From positions 1 through 64,000 of the forward strand of contig JAMWET010003877.1 of the NCBI GenBank assembly GCA_024036415.1: a stretch of DNA of 64,000 bases. Direction: 5' to 3'. Origin of the DNA: Prochilodus magdalenae. Taxonomy: Eukaryota; Chordata; Actinopteri; Characiformes; Prochilodontidae. The position numbers and the translations under genes are program-made. The notes beneath the pieces are model-generated. The model saw only the letters and a list, made by a program, of their open reading frames with translations, was not told where the DNA came from and did no database searches. Within the stretch, counting starts at the first letter, position 1. The number at the start of each line of letters is the position of its first letter. Below, in pieces: positions 1-13,100 of this stretch.

Positions 1-884
1 GAAATTGTCTTCAAGCAACCTAAATAGTTTTTGTCAATTAATAGCTGTCTAGTTCAAATTTAGTGTATTGTTGAAATTGCAGTCAGGATTTCGGCCTAAT
101 CATAGAAGTGAGACTGTTCTAATTTAGGTTATCAATGACATTTGTTTAAATACAGACTGATTTCAGTCACAACTATCATATTTTGGTTTAATTTTGCCGG
201 TTCGTGAGTTTTAACACAGTTTCCCGCTGTGAAAGTCGACCGAACACATCTGGAAACGTGGCTCGAACTATGGTGGTTCGAACCAACATGGTTCAAACTA
301 CTGTGGTACTAACAAAGTACAACGCTTTCGGGAAACGGTTGTACTTCAGATGTTTTTTTAGTTTAACGATGCATGTACGGGAAACGCACCCTACTGTACC
401 CACTGTAGTGAAGATGACATTCACCACCAATTTAGTAATTCAAATTAAACTAATGTTTAAAATCAATGTGCTGCTTAATTAAACTGTTAAAGGAAAACAG
501 AGTCATTCAGAGTGTAATATGTAATGTTTTATATGAAATGTTCAGTCAGAATTGTTCGCAGTGCTGGTAATAAAAAAAACAAAAAACAGCTAGGCGAAAA
601 GGACCCTGAGGAAACAAATACTGTAGTCAGAAAATCACTACACTACTACAGTCACCGACCACTGTAAAAAAAAAAGTCTGTAACAGTGAACCATTATATT
701 ATGTTTGTGTCATATGCTTATATGTCCAGTTATGAATTGCCCATCAGAGAAAAAAGCTTATTAATTCAAAATAAGCCAACCCATAGTTAATTCCATCTTA
801 TCTGAACTACACAATCATAAAAAGTTAAGTTTTACAGCCATGTACTCTGTTTTCCAGTTTTACTTAAAATGCATATTATGCATG
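1..884. other. 3' flank of the NLR gene, no gene seen
   Basis: AT-rich sequence downstream of the NLR stop codon, probably containing its 3' untranslated region. I found no AATAAA on the minus strand here, so the polyadenylation site is not located and may use a variant signal or lie beyond the window edge. The open frame at 204-482 on the plus strand has no recognisable domain and is not called a gene. Confidence 0.5.
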
Positions 885-1423
885 TCATTTTAGATCACAT
901 AATGTGAGTGTATCGCCGTAGCTGTAAACACTGATGCCTGGATACAAGGGCTCAGTGAAGGTGGTGTGAAATGTGTACGTGTGGTATGCTCTCTCAGGGG
1001 AAATTATGTAAAAGGAGAGTGTACCAGCATGCCAATCCAGAAAGATTCCCATTCTTTTGGAGGGGTTGGGAGAAGGAATAACAATCTCTTTGTTATTATA
1101 ACTGACATAACACCCATAGTCATCTGAACTGAACAAAACAAAAGATTTGTTATTCGTTCCCAGTCTGCAATCACTCCCACGACCCTTCCTATTGATCCCC
1201 TTGTAAGTCACTCCTATGTAAACCACATTCCCAGTCCACTCAGCTTCCCAGTAGAAGCGAGCTCTGAACAAGCTTTCTCTAGACAAAACCTGAGCATAGT
1301 GCTCAAACCGATCTGGATGGTTGGGGTACGGCTGCTCCACTTTCATCTTGGTCACCATTTTATTTCCAGTCAGAGACAGAGTTCGGTGTGCTGTGTTGGG
1401 GTCTAGTGTGATCTCACAGGCAT
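885..1423 (-). CDS. Last NLR exon: PRY-SPRY (B30.2) domain
   Basis: This 539-nt exon follows a clear TTTCTACAG acceptor and ends in TGA. It encodes the whole B30.2 domain. PRY hallmarks are [12 protein letters not shown] near its start; SPRY hallmarks are [22 protein letters not shown] and [16 protein letters not shown]30.2 domains bind protein ligands and are common at the C-terminus of fish NLRs and TRIMs. It joins the 47-nt linker exon 2856-2902 by a split tyrosine codon, giving the family-typical linker PGLKKYACE. Confidence 0.93.
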
Positions 1424-4400
1424 CTGTAGAAAGAGAGTCCAAAACGTGTAGCATATTATAAAAAGAATATAATCAGCATTACATATACTATTTTTTCCCC
1501 CAACTTTTCACAAAGTTTTTGTTGTGTTTGGGACTTTCGTTGCTAGACACACTAGAAAAAAAAAACCATTCCAATGTATGTAAATTACAAATAAAAACAT
1601 CAAGCAGTGATTTTTAAACTGTCCTTTGAAAGTATTTATTGAAAACCGCATAATGAAATACTTAATCATTGAAATAATTGAAATAAATGGCCTTATAAAA
1701 ACAGTTAATAAAGAAGTGTAGTAATGTTGGCATTTTGTGAGTAGCTAAAGCTGGGCCAAAGAAGGAATTCGGAAAACCTCAGGTTTTTGTTCCAGAAGTT
1801 TAAAAAACAATGTATAAACCATTGTTGTGGCATGTTATAAAGGTAAACAAGTAATATGTAAGTATATGCTCAACTAAAACAATAGTTATATGGAATGTAT
1901 TAGCAAAAATGGGAAAAATGTGACTTTTGTCCTTGGATCACAAATGATTACTAAGCTTTGTAAAAAAAGGTGACACATGGGATGAATTTAGGGATTTCTA
2001 CCAGTGCCCTTTATTAAAAGATTTTTAATGTTCAGAATGACTGCAGGATAAAACAAAAAAAAAAAGTCATCTGAGACACACAGACGCAGAGAGTGAAAAT
2101 TTAGTGTGGCAAAGCATTCTGCTGGAGTTTTAATAAAAACACATTGGTCTCCACTCACTGTCCACCCCATTGTTACTAATGTTAAACACTCCTACCTTTG
2201 CTGTGTGGCACCACATAAGGTAGATGTGGAACCAGAGACATGTTCAGAGACAATAGCTCATGGGCTGACTTTTGCACTAGAATCATTTGTGCTGGTTTGA
2301 GGATCATCCTACTAGTCCTTTATCAAAGGGACACATGGGTAAGGATTGTTCTATCAAAATATTTGCCCGGTGGGCTGTTCTTAGACCATCAGTGACACTA
2401 AGGTGTTAAACTCCAGCAGCAGACAAATGGCCAGTTATTGCACATATAAAAAACACAAAGCTGATTATCTCATCATTTTACTGTTCCCAAAGGAACACAA
2501 GTAAAAAAAAAAAAAAAAAAGCAAAACACTGCTGTCTGTTTTTAATTTACATTTGCATACAGTCCTAAGTTCTTTGTAATTTATAAAAAGGTATAAAGTT
2601 TTTGGACAGATGTAGAGATCCATCCCTTTGGTTTGATTTGGTAAGATATCATCAGCAGGAAATCATACATTCCTGATGAGAATTGTGAAAATCTAATAAC
2701 TGGGAAGTGACTTATGTCACATGTCACAGTATAAAAATTTGCTCAAATTAGTCATGTAGTACAGCAAAGAACAAATAACAAAGAGAAAACAAACTGAGCA
2801 CCAAAAATGCGTTTACATGTTATTAATTAAACATTCAAATAATTATACCACTTACATTTCTTCAGTCCTGGTTTTTTTCTAAACACGCCTCCATATTCCA
2901 CACTGTAGGAAGAACGGAACATTGGCAAAAGCTGTAGTGGCTGTTCATAAGCACATGGAAGTGAAAGTGTCTGGTACCAGAATAATTCCAACCCTCATCT
3001 TCAACGTTTTTGCTTCTACAGACTGTCTAAGAAACTACCACAAGGTGTACTAGATAGAGCTGTGATGAGAGCATGTGTTTCCACTTAAGTTTTAAAGATC
3101 TACTTTTAAGAAGCTTTTGAAACAAAAAGAAACTGTTAAGACTGTGTGGACAGCACACTTAATCGTTTTCTCCTCACCTCAGTTTCTCCAGCTTATAATA
3201 CGGATCCTCCAGTATAGTGGACAGCTGTCTCAACCCATGTTCTCCAGGGTGATTATAGCTGAGGTCAAGTTCTTTTAGCTTTGAATGATTTGAGCTCAAA
3301 GCTAAACCTAAAGCAGAGCAGCCTTCCTCTGTAACACAACACCCTGAAAGACTGATGAGAAACAAACTATAAGACTTTATTTGCATTTAATACATAAACC
3401 AGTAATATGGTTGACATCTACATGCCTAAAATCCAAAAGAAAGTGTAATATATTAAAAAAATATATAGAAATGATAAAAACAGTGCTTTTCTTTAATGGC
3501 CAGTAAAGCTAATGTACAGGCTTTCTTACATGACATTAATTAAAGGCATAATTTTATGTTCCTCTGTTTACCTTAACAATTAAATTAACTTACAGGTTTT
3601 ACATGATGCCAATTCTTTTGGGAATGTTACAGCATGGAGAAATGATTGATTATGCACCTGCATAGTACTGCTACAAGCAAAGATGTTTTAATAGGGTTAA
3701 GATCTGGTGTCTCAACAAACAGCGAAATCAATGGCAACTGTTCCTGCTACTGTTTTGCATTGAAACATGAATTATGACATGGAAGTTTCTTTCCAAGTGT
3801 GGATTATCTGTCACAAGGGGATGAACTTGGTCAGCATTAAAAGTCACAGCTGCTGTGTTGCTCAGAAGTTCAAGAATTTTTCTTCCCAGTGGCCAGTTTT
3901 GATGCTCCTTTGCCCACTGGCTGAGAAGCTTTTTTGTTCTTCTTAGACAGCTTTGACACAGTTTTGTGTTAGGACAGGTGTTGCTTTCTAAGATAGCAAT
4001 CCAAAGATTAGTTTAGAAGTGATATGCTTGACTGTGACCCATCCATTTATTATTTTCCCCATTCTCCTTTAACCTGTTTTTTGCTTTATTCACATCATTC
4101 TCGTTAAACTCTTGAAATACTTGGGCTACAGGACAAATGACATTGGAAGATGCCTGAACTGCCATGTTCAAAGTTACTTGTTTTACCTATTTCATGTTAC
4201 TTTATTTGAAGGCTCTTTTACAATAGAGTTATGTATGCAATCACTTTTTAAATGTATTTATGGCAGAAATTGCCTTTAGATAATTTTTATAAAATCACTC
4301 CAACAAAATCATAGAAGGCTGAATAATCTCCGAGGCTCTATATCTCTGCTTACCTCAGCCTCTCTAGTCTGCAGTGTGGATCCTGAAGACCAACGCAAAG

Positions 4401-7088
4401 CAGCTTCACACCTGAATCCTGTATGTCATTGTCTCTCAGCTCAAGCTCCTTTAAGCAGGAATGGGAACTCAACACTAAAGCTAGATTTGAACAGCATCTG
4501 TCTGTGAGATTACACCAGCAGAGCCTGCAACAGAGAACAGAAGGAAATTGTATAAAAGTTACTTCTTGTATACATATAATTTCATCCACACCACGCACAC
4601 CACTTTAATTAGGTTTAATTGGGATCACCATTGTACTCTGAAATAAATCAATTGTAATTTTCTTAATTACACTCAAACTGTCTAGTTGTAATGCAACACA
4701 AGAACTCTCATATTCTAGAACATCACCTCAGTTTCTCTAGTTTGCAATTTGGGCTCTGCAGTCCAGAACATAGCAGCTTCATTCCTAAATCTCCAATGTA
4801 ATTGTTGCTGAGATCCAGTTCTTTCAAGTATGGATTTGCTGACTCTAGAACTGAGGTGAGAGTTTCACAGGTCTCCTTCAGGATGCCAACATTAGCAAGC
4901 CTACAGATGAAGAAAATAACATAATTTTAGCACATCAGTAGTAGCATGTTACAACAACATCATTAGTATAACCATTTAATTTTGTGGCTTTAAGCGATCT
5001 CATCACATTACATGTCCATATCTGCATTGAAATACATGAAGTATCAGATATCATGCTTACTTGCCTAGAGCATTTTTTACTAATCAGATGCAAGATTAAT
5101 GTTGTGATCAATGTCAAAATGAAACAATCCACTTTAGAAATTCCATTTAAATTAATTTAAATATTAGTAAACACCTTATACTCTTGAGTTTACACTCTTG
5201 ATTCATCAGTCCAGCACAGAGAAGTTTTACTCCAGAATGGCCAAGGTTGTTGTAGCTGAGATTGAGTTTGTCAAGTGTACAGTTTGGATGTGAGAGTCCA
5301 TCACATAGCCACTTCATTCCTGAGTCTTCCAGCTTATTATAGCTGAGATCCAGCTCTCTCAAGCATGAACTGGGTGACTGTAGAACAGCTCTCAAAGCTT
5401 CACAAGATTCATGTGTCAGGTCACATCTGTCCAACCTTTAGAGTAAAAAACAGTGTCATATTCAGCTTATTATATTTTACTTTTAAACGTTTCTAAACAT
5501 TTCTCCCTGTAACATTGTACTGTCAAAGCCCAAAATAAAAATAAAAAACATTCTGGTGATTGGCGTAGAACAGGTGTGCCTAACCCTGCTCCTGATCTAC
5601 TACTCTGCAGCGTTAAACTCCTAATCCATGGTCTTCAGGAGCGTCTAAGCGTTATAATTATACACTCTTAAGTGTTTGATCAACGAGACAAGGATATGGC
5701 TCTCCTGCTGTAGAGAGAACTTTGTTTAAATATGAAACCTCTTATATGAGCATGAACTAAATCACCTTTAAACAGACACACACTGCTTTAAACTTACCCA
5801 AGTTTCTGTAGTTTACAATGTGGACTTGTCAGTCCAGCACAAAGCAGCTTTACTCCCGAGTCTTTCATGTTGTTGCAGCCAAGCTCCAACTTTTCCAGGT
5901 GTGAACTCATAGTCTGGAAAACTGATGCCATCACTTCACACGATCGTTCTGAGAAGCCAGTGCCAATCAAACTACAAACAAAAAAATGAAGTATAGAAAA
6001 TAATGTAAATTACATATTCAGCCATTAATTACACATTGTCCTAATTTTCAGACATATTTGCATTGTTTGCGTTGATTTTTGCATTCAGGCTCTATGTATG
6101 AATACACCTTGATTTATTTCTCAAGGTATTGCCATATTGTAAGTGTACTAAGCAGGTTCTTTTTTTCTTTGTCTGTTTGCTGGTTAAGATCTCTGCTTTG
6201 TCTCTTGGGTTTTTACTTAGGGTGGCCCCTTTAACTTGGTTGCTGGTTGGTCTGATTGTTTGGTTATGGACTTTATTAATCTTTCCTCTTTCTCCTTGTA
6301 AATAAACCTGATCTTTTAGATCTGCATTTGGGCCAGTCATTTAAGCATTACAATTTTTTGTCCCCACACTGCAGACCTGTTCTTCACTGACTTCACTTGC
6401 TACCTTCATATGTTAATATTGATAAACTAATTGGATAAAATAGTAAAGTGGTGGCAATGAGTAATGAGGCGATGGAACTGAATTTAGCAGAATCCTATTT
6501 ACCCGTATGCGTGTCACACAGGCTTATGGATACTACAGATTACACACTAGATTTTGGTTGTTTTCTGTGTGTTAATAATGACAAATCTTTCATTTTCCTT
6601 CACAGTAAGCACCAGAACCAAACCTAAAACCGGACAACAGTCTCACAGAAATAAATGAATTTAATTAAATGTATTGCACATGCCCATATTCCAGTGACTA
6701 TGTTGAAACAAGGTACTGTACTGTGCAGCCCTATTAAATACAAACCTGAGTGTCTGCAGTTTACAGTGGGGAATCTTTAGACAGTCACAAAGCAGCTTCA
6801 CTCCTATGTCCTCCAGCTTATTGTGACTGAGGTTCAGTTTCTCTAGTTTACAATGTGGACTTGAGAGACCAGCACAGAGAAACTTGATTCCCAAATCTCC
6901 CAGACTGTTGGAGCTGAGGTCCAGTTCTGTCAAGTGTGAGTTCGATGACTGGAGAACTGAAGACAGAGTTTCACATGATTCATCTGTGAGATTGACACCA
7001 GCAAGTCTGTGGAAGTTTAAAAAAACATATCACAGAGATCATACATATGCAGATTATTTTAATCTACATTCAGTATTAAACAAAGTAT

Positions 7089-7133
<45 letters not shown>

Positions 7134-10100
7134 CAGAAGCAGTGATTACAAACTTGACTTGTAGTACATTATGTTTAATATTATTTATTACTTTTATTGT
7201 TTTTGTTTGTTTAGCAAATTTGACACAAGTAACATGTTTCAACATGGTTAGTGCTGTTGTATATCAGTTTTCTTTTCAAAAATTAACAACTAATAATCAA
7301 CTAATAAATTGATCCAGTATTAAAAGTGGAATATTATGCCAGGCAGATCTTGTTGGTTTTTAACATAATGCTGTCTAGGTGACCGAAGTCACAGGCATTC
7401 AGCTGTCATTTTCTGCCCTGCCGTTTATATCCAGATTTTGCCAGATTGTCATAATATTTTGGATGATATTGATGATGATAATGCATTGTAGTGGGTGAAA
7501 AATAGAAAAGTCTTGTAATTGCTCGTAGAGGAAAGTTGTTCTTAAGCTTAAGATTTTTGGCAAAGCTTAACGCATCCTTAAACAAAATGGACTAAGCTTT
7601 TGGTGGATGCTCTATTTAAACCTAAGCATAATTGCATCATCTATTTCAGATGTTACTGAACATTCCTTAATTTTTTTTTCTTTTTTCTTGTTTGAAACAT
7701 CAGTGTGTAAATATTTATAAAACATGAAGTTGGGTAAAACATAAATATCTAATTGTTTTATTTTAAAGAAAAAGTATATTTAAGATTTACCGTTTTCATT
7801 TTTTATTGGCAAAACTGTTCCAACTTGAGGTTTGTAGAATATGAATAAAAGATTAAATATTTCACTGTGCATAATAAACTTTGATAATTTGATGCTGTAA
7901 TATTGGGTAGAAAGCAAGAACATACATGGCTCTTCTTGAAGTCCTGACAACTGGCAGCAACCGCCGATATCCTTCTAGAGATGTGTTGCACATCTTCAAG
8001 TCAAATTCGTTCATCACATCCTGTGATGTTAGCAGGACATAGGCCAGAGCCGAGCACTGGTCAGGTTTGAGCTCTGTCTCTGAATGCCTGCCTGATCTCA
8101 AGAAATTCTGGATTTCTTCCACCAAAGAGTTGTAATTCAATTCATTCAGACAGTTTAACAGATTGATGGTCCTTTCTGATGAGGACTCATTTCTGATCTT
8201 CTCTTTAATGTAGTCCACTGTTTCTTCTAAGCTGTCCACACGACGTTCTGATAGCAGTCCTTTCAAAAGAACCTGATTGGACTGAAGTGAAAGACCAAGA
8301 AGGAAGCGAAGGAAAAGGTCGAAGTGTCCGTTCTCACTCTGCAAGGCTCTGTCCACAGCCGTCTTGTGCAAATCTGACATCTTTACAGCACTGCTCTGAT
8401 TCTCTGGGTCCTGACTGAGTACGTTCATGTTGCTGTTCACAAACCTGAGTTGCACGTACACCGCGGCAAGATGCTCCTGAATGCTCAGGTGCACGAAGCA
8501 GAAGACCTTCTCCCGGTACAATCCAAACTCTTCTTTGAAGATTTCTGTGCAAACTGCAGAGTACTCGGATGCTTTGCTCACATCGATGCCACATTCTGTT
8601 AAATCTTTTTCATAGAAAATCAGATTTCCCCTCTCCAACTGGAGAAACGCTACCTTCCCCAGTTTTGTGATCATCTCCTTGTCTAAAGTTGTCAGGTCCA
8701 TGGTGTCCTGCATCACTCCATGGTACTTCTTGTTCTTTAATTGTGTTTGAATGAGGAGGAAGTGGGTGTACATCTGAGTCAGGGTTTTAGGCACCTCTGC
8801 AGAGTCTGGTTGATCTAACATTTTCTCCAGAACTGTAGCAGATATCCAACAGAAGACTGGAATATGGCACATGATGTGGAGACTCCTTGAAGTCTTTATG
8901 TGTCGAATAATTTTCTCAGCAACTCCTGGTTCACTAAACCTCTTCTGGAAGTACTCCTCCTTCTCCGAGTCATTAAATCCTCTGACCTCTGTAACTTGGT
9001 CAATGCAATCAGGAGGGATCTGATTGACTGCTGCTGGTCGGGAGGTTATCCAGAGAAGAGCAGAGGGAAGCATGTTCCCCTGAATGAGATTTGTTAGCAG
9101 GGTGTCCACAGAGCTTTTCTCCATCAGGTCGCAGCACATTTCATTGTTCTTGAAATCAAGAGGAAGTCGGCACTCATCCAGACCATCGAAGATAAACACG
9201 GTCTTTACTTCCTCACTCCTGATAGTCTGTAGGTCTTTGAGTTCTGGAAAGTAGTGATGAAGAAGCTGAATTAGGCTGTAATCGTCTTTTCCCTTCAAAT
9301 TCAGATCACGAAAGGGGAGTGGAAATATGAAGTGGATGTCCTGGTTTGCCTTCCCTTCTGCCCAGTCCAGGATGAATTTGTGGACGGAGACCGTTTTCCC
9401 AATCCCAGCGATGCCCTTTGTGAGCACGGTTCTGATGCGCTTTCTCTGTCCGGGTAAAGGTTTGAAGATATCGTTGCATTTTATTGTGTTCTCTCGAATG
9501 CCTTCGTTCTTTGAAGCTTCCTCGATCAATCTGACCTCATGTTCTTTATTCACACCTCCGCTCCCTCCTTCTGTGATCAACAGCTCTGTGAAGATCTCTT
9601 TTAAAAGAACTGGATTCCCTTGTTGAGCATTTCCCTCACGTATGCATTCAAATTTAGATTTAAGATGATCTTGGAGTTTAGACTTAAGACGATCCTGGAT
9701 GTTCCTATGGTGCTTTCCTGCAGAAAGGAAAAGACTTAAGTCTGTAACCAGGGGATACACTATGGATAAAAAGAGGTCATTTTAAAATATAGAAAGTCTA
9801 CCAATTTTGCAAAATGTCTGTTTTTCCATGCACATAAGGTCACCACTGAAATGAATTATTGTGGTTACACCGAGTAAGTGTTAGCATAAAGTATGAATGC
9901 AGGGAAAACACAAAAACATAAAAAATAGAAAAGACCTGTTGAGGGATTTATAGTAAAAAAAAAAAAAAACACCCAGCAAGAATTTAAAGTGATCTCTTTA
10001 CAGACTGCCAAAAGATAATGAAAAGAAAAGCACATGAACCACACAAAGCTATATTAAGCTTCCTATTCGCCAACTTCCAGTTTGAGTTCTCCTGATCCAC

Positions 10101-13100
10101 TTTTGATGGTGCAGCAGTTATAATAACGCCTGAGAGGCCAGAATGTAATTGCTGCACTGTTTAAGTTGGAATGAGAAAATCTGAATAAAAAGCTCACTTT
10201 AACTTTAAGCTGCACTTCACAGTTTCAGGCACCTGAGATGTGGTTTTGCAGTTGCCTTCCTGTCCCATGTGGACTGGTTTTTGAGGTTAAATCATACCTT
10301 ATGTTCGATAATCTATTGACTACTGATTAATTCAATTTTACATTGCAGTTTTAAAGCTGTGTAGATGTAAAAAATCTATTTAAATATATCCATAATGATG
10401 ATCTTGTGTTCTATAAAGGGAGAATACAGTGTTAGCTAATCCCAGTTGTCCTTATAAGGGCAAATTCCACAAAACAGATTTAGACAGTTAGCCAGATCAC
10501 AATGACCACAAAAATATGTATTCTATTGTTTAGTCCAACAGCCAATAATAACTTTATTAATCATATTCATAAACGTTTCACTGAAGTACTGTCTGAAAAA
10601 TGAAATGCCCATAAATGGCAAAAATCTATTACATGAAATGGCTATAAATGTGTGATGCTTGAGACATTGTTTCATAATAGTTTTGAGCCTAAACATTTTA
10701 ATATAGTTGCAATGGAGAGGTATACACAGATCATGCATAACATTGTGACCACCTTAATGTATCTACACCAACTATCCATTTTATCAGCTCCACTTACGAC
10801 ATAGGAGCACCTTGTAGTTCTACAGTTACAGACTGTAGTCTATCTGTTTTAGTTTCTCTGCATACTTCGGTAGTTCCCCAACAACTTACACCAGCACAAC
10901 ACACATTAACACACCACCACCACTCCAGTGTCACTCATCCCTGAGAATGATCTTTCCCCAAATAATGCCTGCTTTATGGGGGTCCTGACCATTAAACAAT
11001 AGGGTAACAATGTACACAGAGAAACAGATAGACTACAGTCTTTACCTGTAGAACTACAAGGTGCTCCTACAAGGATACAGAAGAGTATTTGTTCTCCTAC
11101 CTTTCTCCAGCGCAATCTTTAAGGCTATCTTTAGAGCACTCTCTGAGCCAAAGCTCTCCAGAAGAATTTCAGATGCTTCGTAAACATCATAAGCCTCCTG
11201 AGGAGACTCAAAGTATTCAGGGTAATTTTGACACAGATAATTCATGAATTCATTCTTGTCGATGCTGTTCAGTGTTTGCTTAAGTAAAGACGCTGTGCTT
11301 AGTTCCTGGAAGACCTGTAACCAATCACAAGGCAGCAAAAGAAGGATGAAAATTTGAACGCTTACAGTAGTCTCAAAAATGCTTTTCCAGTTTAAAGACT
11401 AGGAAACCCAACTGTTTGATTTTGCACTGTTATTGTAGGCTTTTGATCTTGGAGCAGATATCATGGCTAGCTATCTAATTGTGAACCATCACTATGTGTT
11501 TGTGAGCTGGTTAATTATAGGGCTGCCCTCTAGAAGTTGAGAAGTCGAATCTGACTTTCGTTTTAGACATAAGGGCTGTTTGCGTGAAGGAATAACGGAC
11601 CAAAGATGTTTGTTTTATTATAATTCCATTATTTTAGAACCTAAATTACAGATATTTATTCGTCTACAGCTAAGATTATTTTTATTAAATATAAGTACAG
11701 TCACTTAATACGCCTGCCAATAAATGAGAAATAATTATTTCAGCGCAGGGAATATAATAAACGGTTTCAGGTTTACCATTCTTCTTTTCACCTAAAAATA
11801 ATATAAATATGGACTAATCTGGTTTTATTTAGCAGTTCATTATTTATGAGAGATGAAAGACGAAGCATCCTCCTACTGAAGAAGCTGTTAGAAGTGAAAT
11901 TAACAAGACTATAAGCGCTAATGTTTAGCATAAATACGCGCTGCTGCCCGACGCTGTGTTTTGTAATTAAATCAGGCTCCAGTTCAGATCGATCATCATA
12001 AGCCACGTCACTCCTAGTTCAGAAATATGTTCCTGTGACGCTGCTGACTTTCTAAATGAGGTGGACATCAGATCTGAAACGTGTGCAAATTGATTTACTG
12101 ATAAGTAGATAATGTACATGGAGAAAAAAACATGAACGAATAGTCGAATCGCTGGCCAGGACGGGCAAATCCGATTTGACTGACAAAATTTTGATTCGGG
12201 TACAGCCCTAATTAACTATAACTTCCATTGTAGGAAGTTTTTACATGCTCAGACTGCTACTAGTGATAGAGTGACTAATTCCAAAACAGCCAACTCCAAT
12301 GCGACTGAGGCTCAGGATCAATTCTTGCTCTACAGCTTCGAGAGTCAAATGCTTTTTCAAACATAAAGTTGCATGAATCCCCAATTGAGTACTACACGGC
12401 AAGGATTTTCAAAGTACTTGATGTTGTGACAATGCAATGTAGAGAATGACCTGTGAAAATGTGATGTGACAATAATAGTGATTTGATTTGATTTGGTGCA
12501 TATAAAAGTACAAATAACACTGTTCACATTAAAGTACAAAATACAATCAAGCAGGGAGCCAATAAGCATTCTTCTAGAAATCTGTTCAGAATTACGTACT
12601 CTGTCTGAGAAAGATACACCAACGACATAATACCAGTACCATACAGAATATTCACCCATGAATGTTCTGCATAATGTTTTGGAGCCACACAATTAAAATT
12701 AAAAAGTTGATTTCTCACCCTGGCTTGTGTTGTGTAGCTTTTCTTGTGGCCTCTGTGTTTCAGAGTTGCGCACTGTTTACAGATCAGGGTCTGGTCTGTC
12801 TTGCAGAACACTTCCATAGGCATGTCGTGCTCTGGGCAAAATCTCTCCTCTTGGTGTCCAGTCGGGTCTGGCAATTCATATCTCTGTGGCGCTGTTTCTG
12901 AGTTTAGCCAGCTTTCCCCACTCTGTTTTTGTTTTTCGTTGATCTTTATTGGTCTGTCCAGGGACTTGCTACTCTTTATAGAGCTACTGCTAGAAGATGG
13001 TGACTGCAGTTTCTCTGTTGCAGGACTATAAAGATAAACACATTGAGAAATTAATTCAATTAAATGCATGACACTTAGTAGCATTTATTTCTGTCTAATA

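Noticed and set aside
204..482. 92-codon plus-strand frame
   Set aside because: No domain, no splice or promoter support, low-complexity Thr/Val content; likely chance.
8334..8594. 86-codon frame inside the NACHT exon
   Set aside because: Shadow in another frame of the intact FISNA-NACHT exon.
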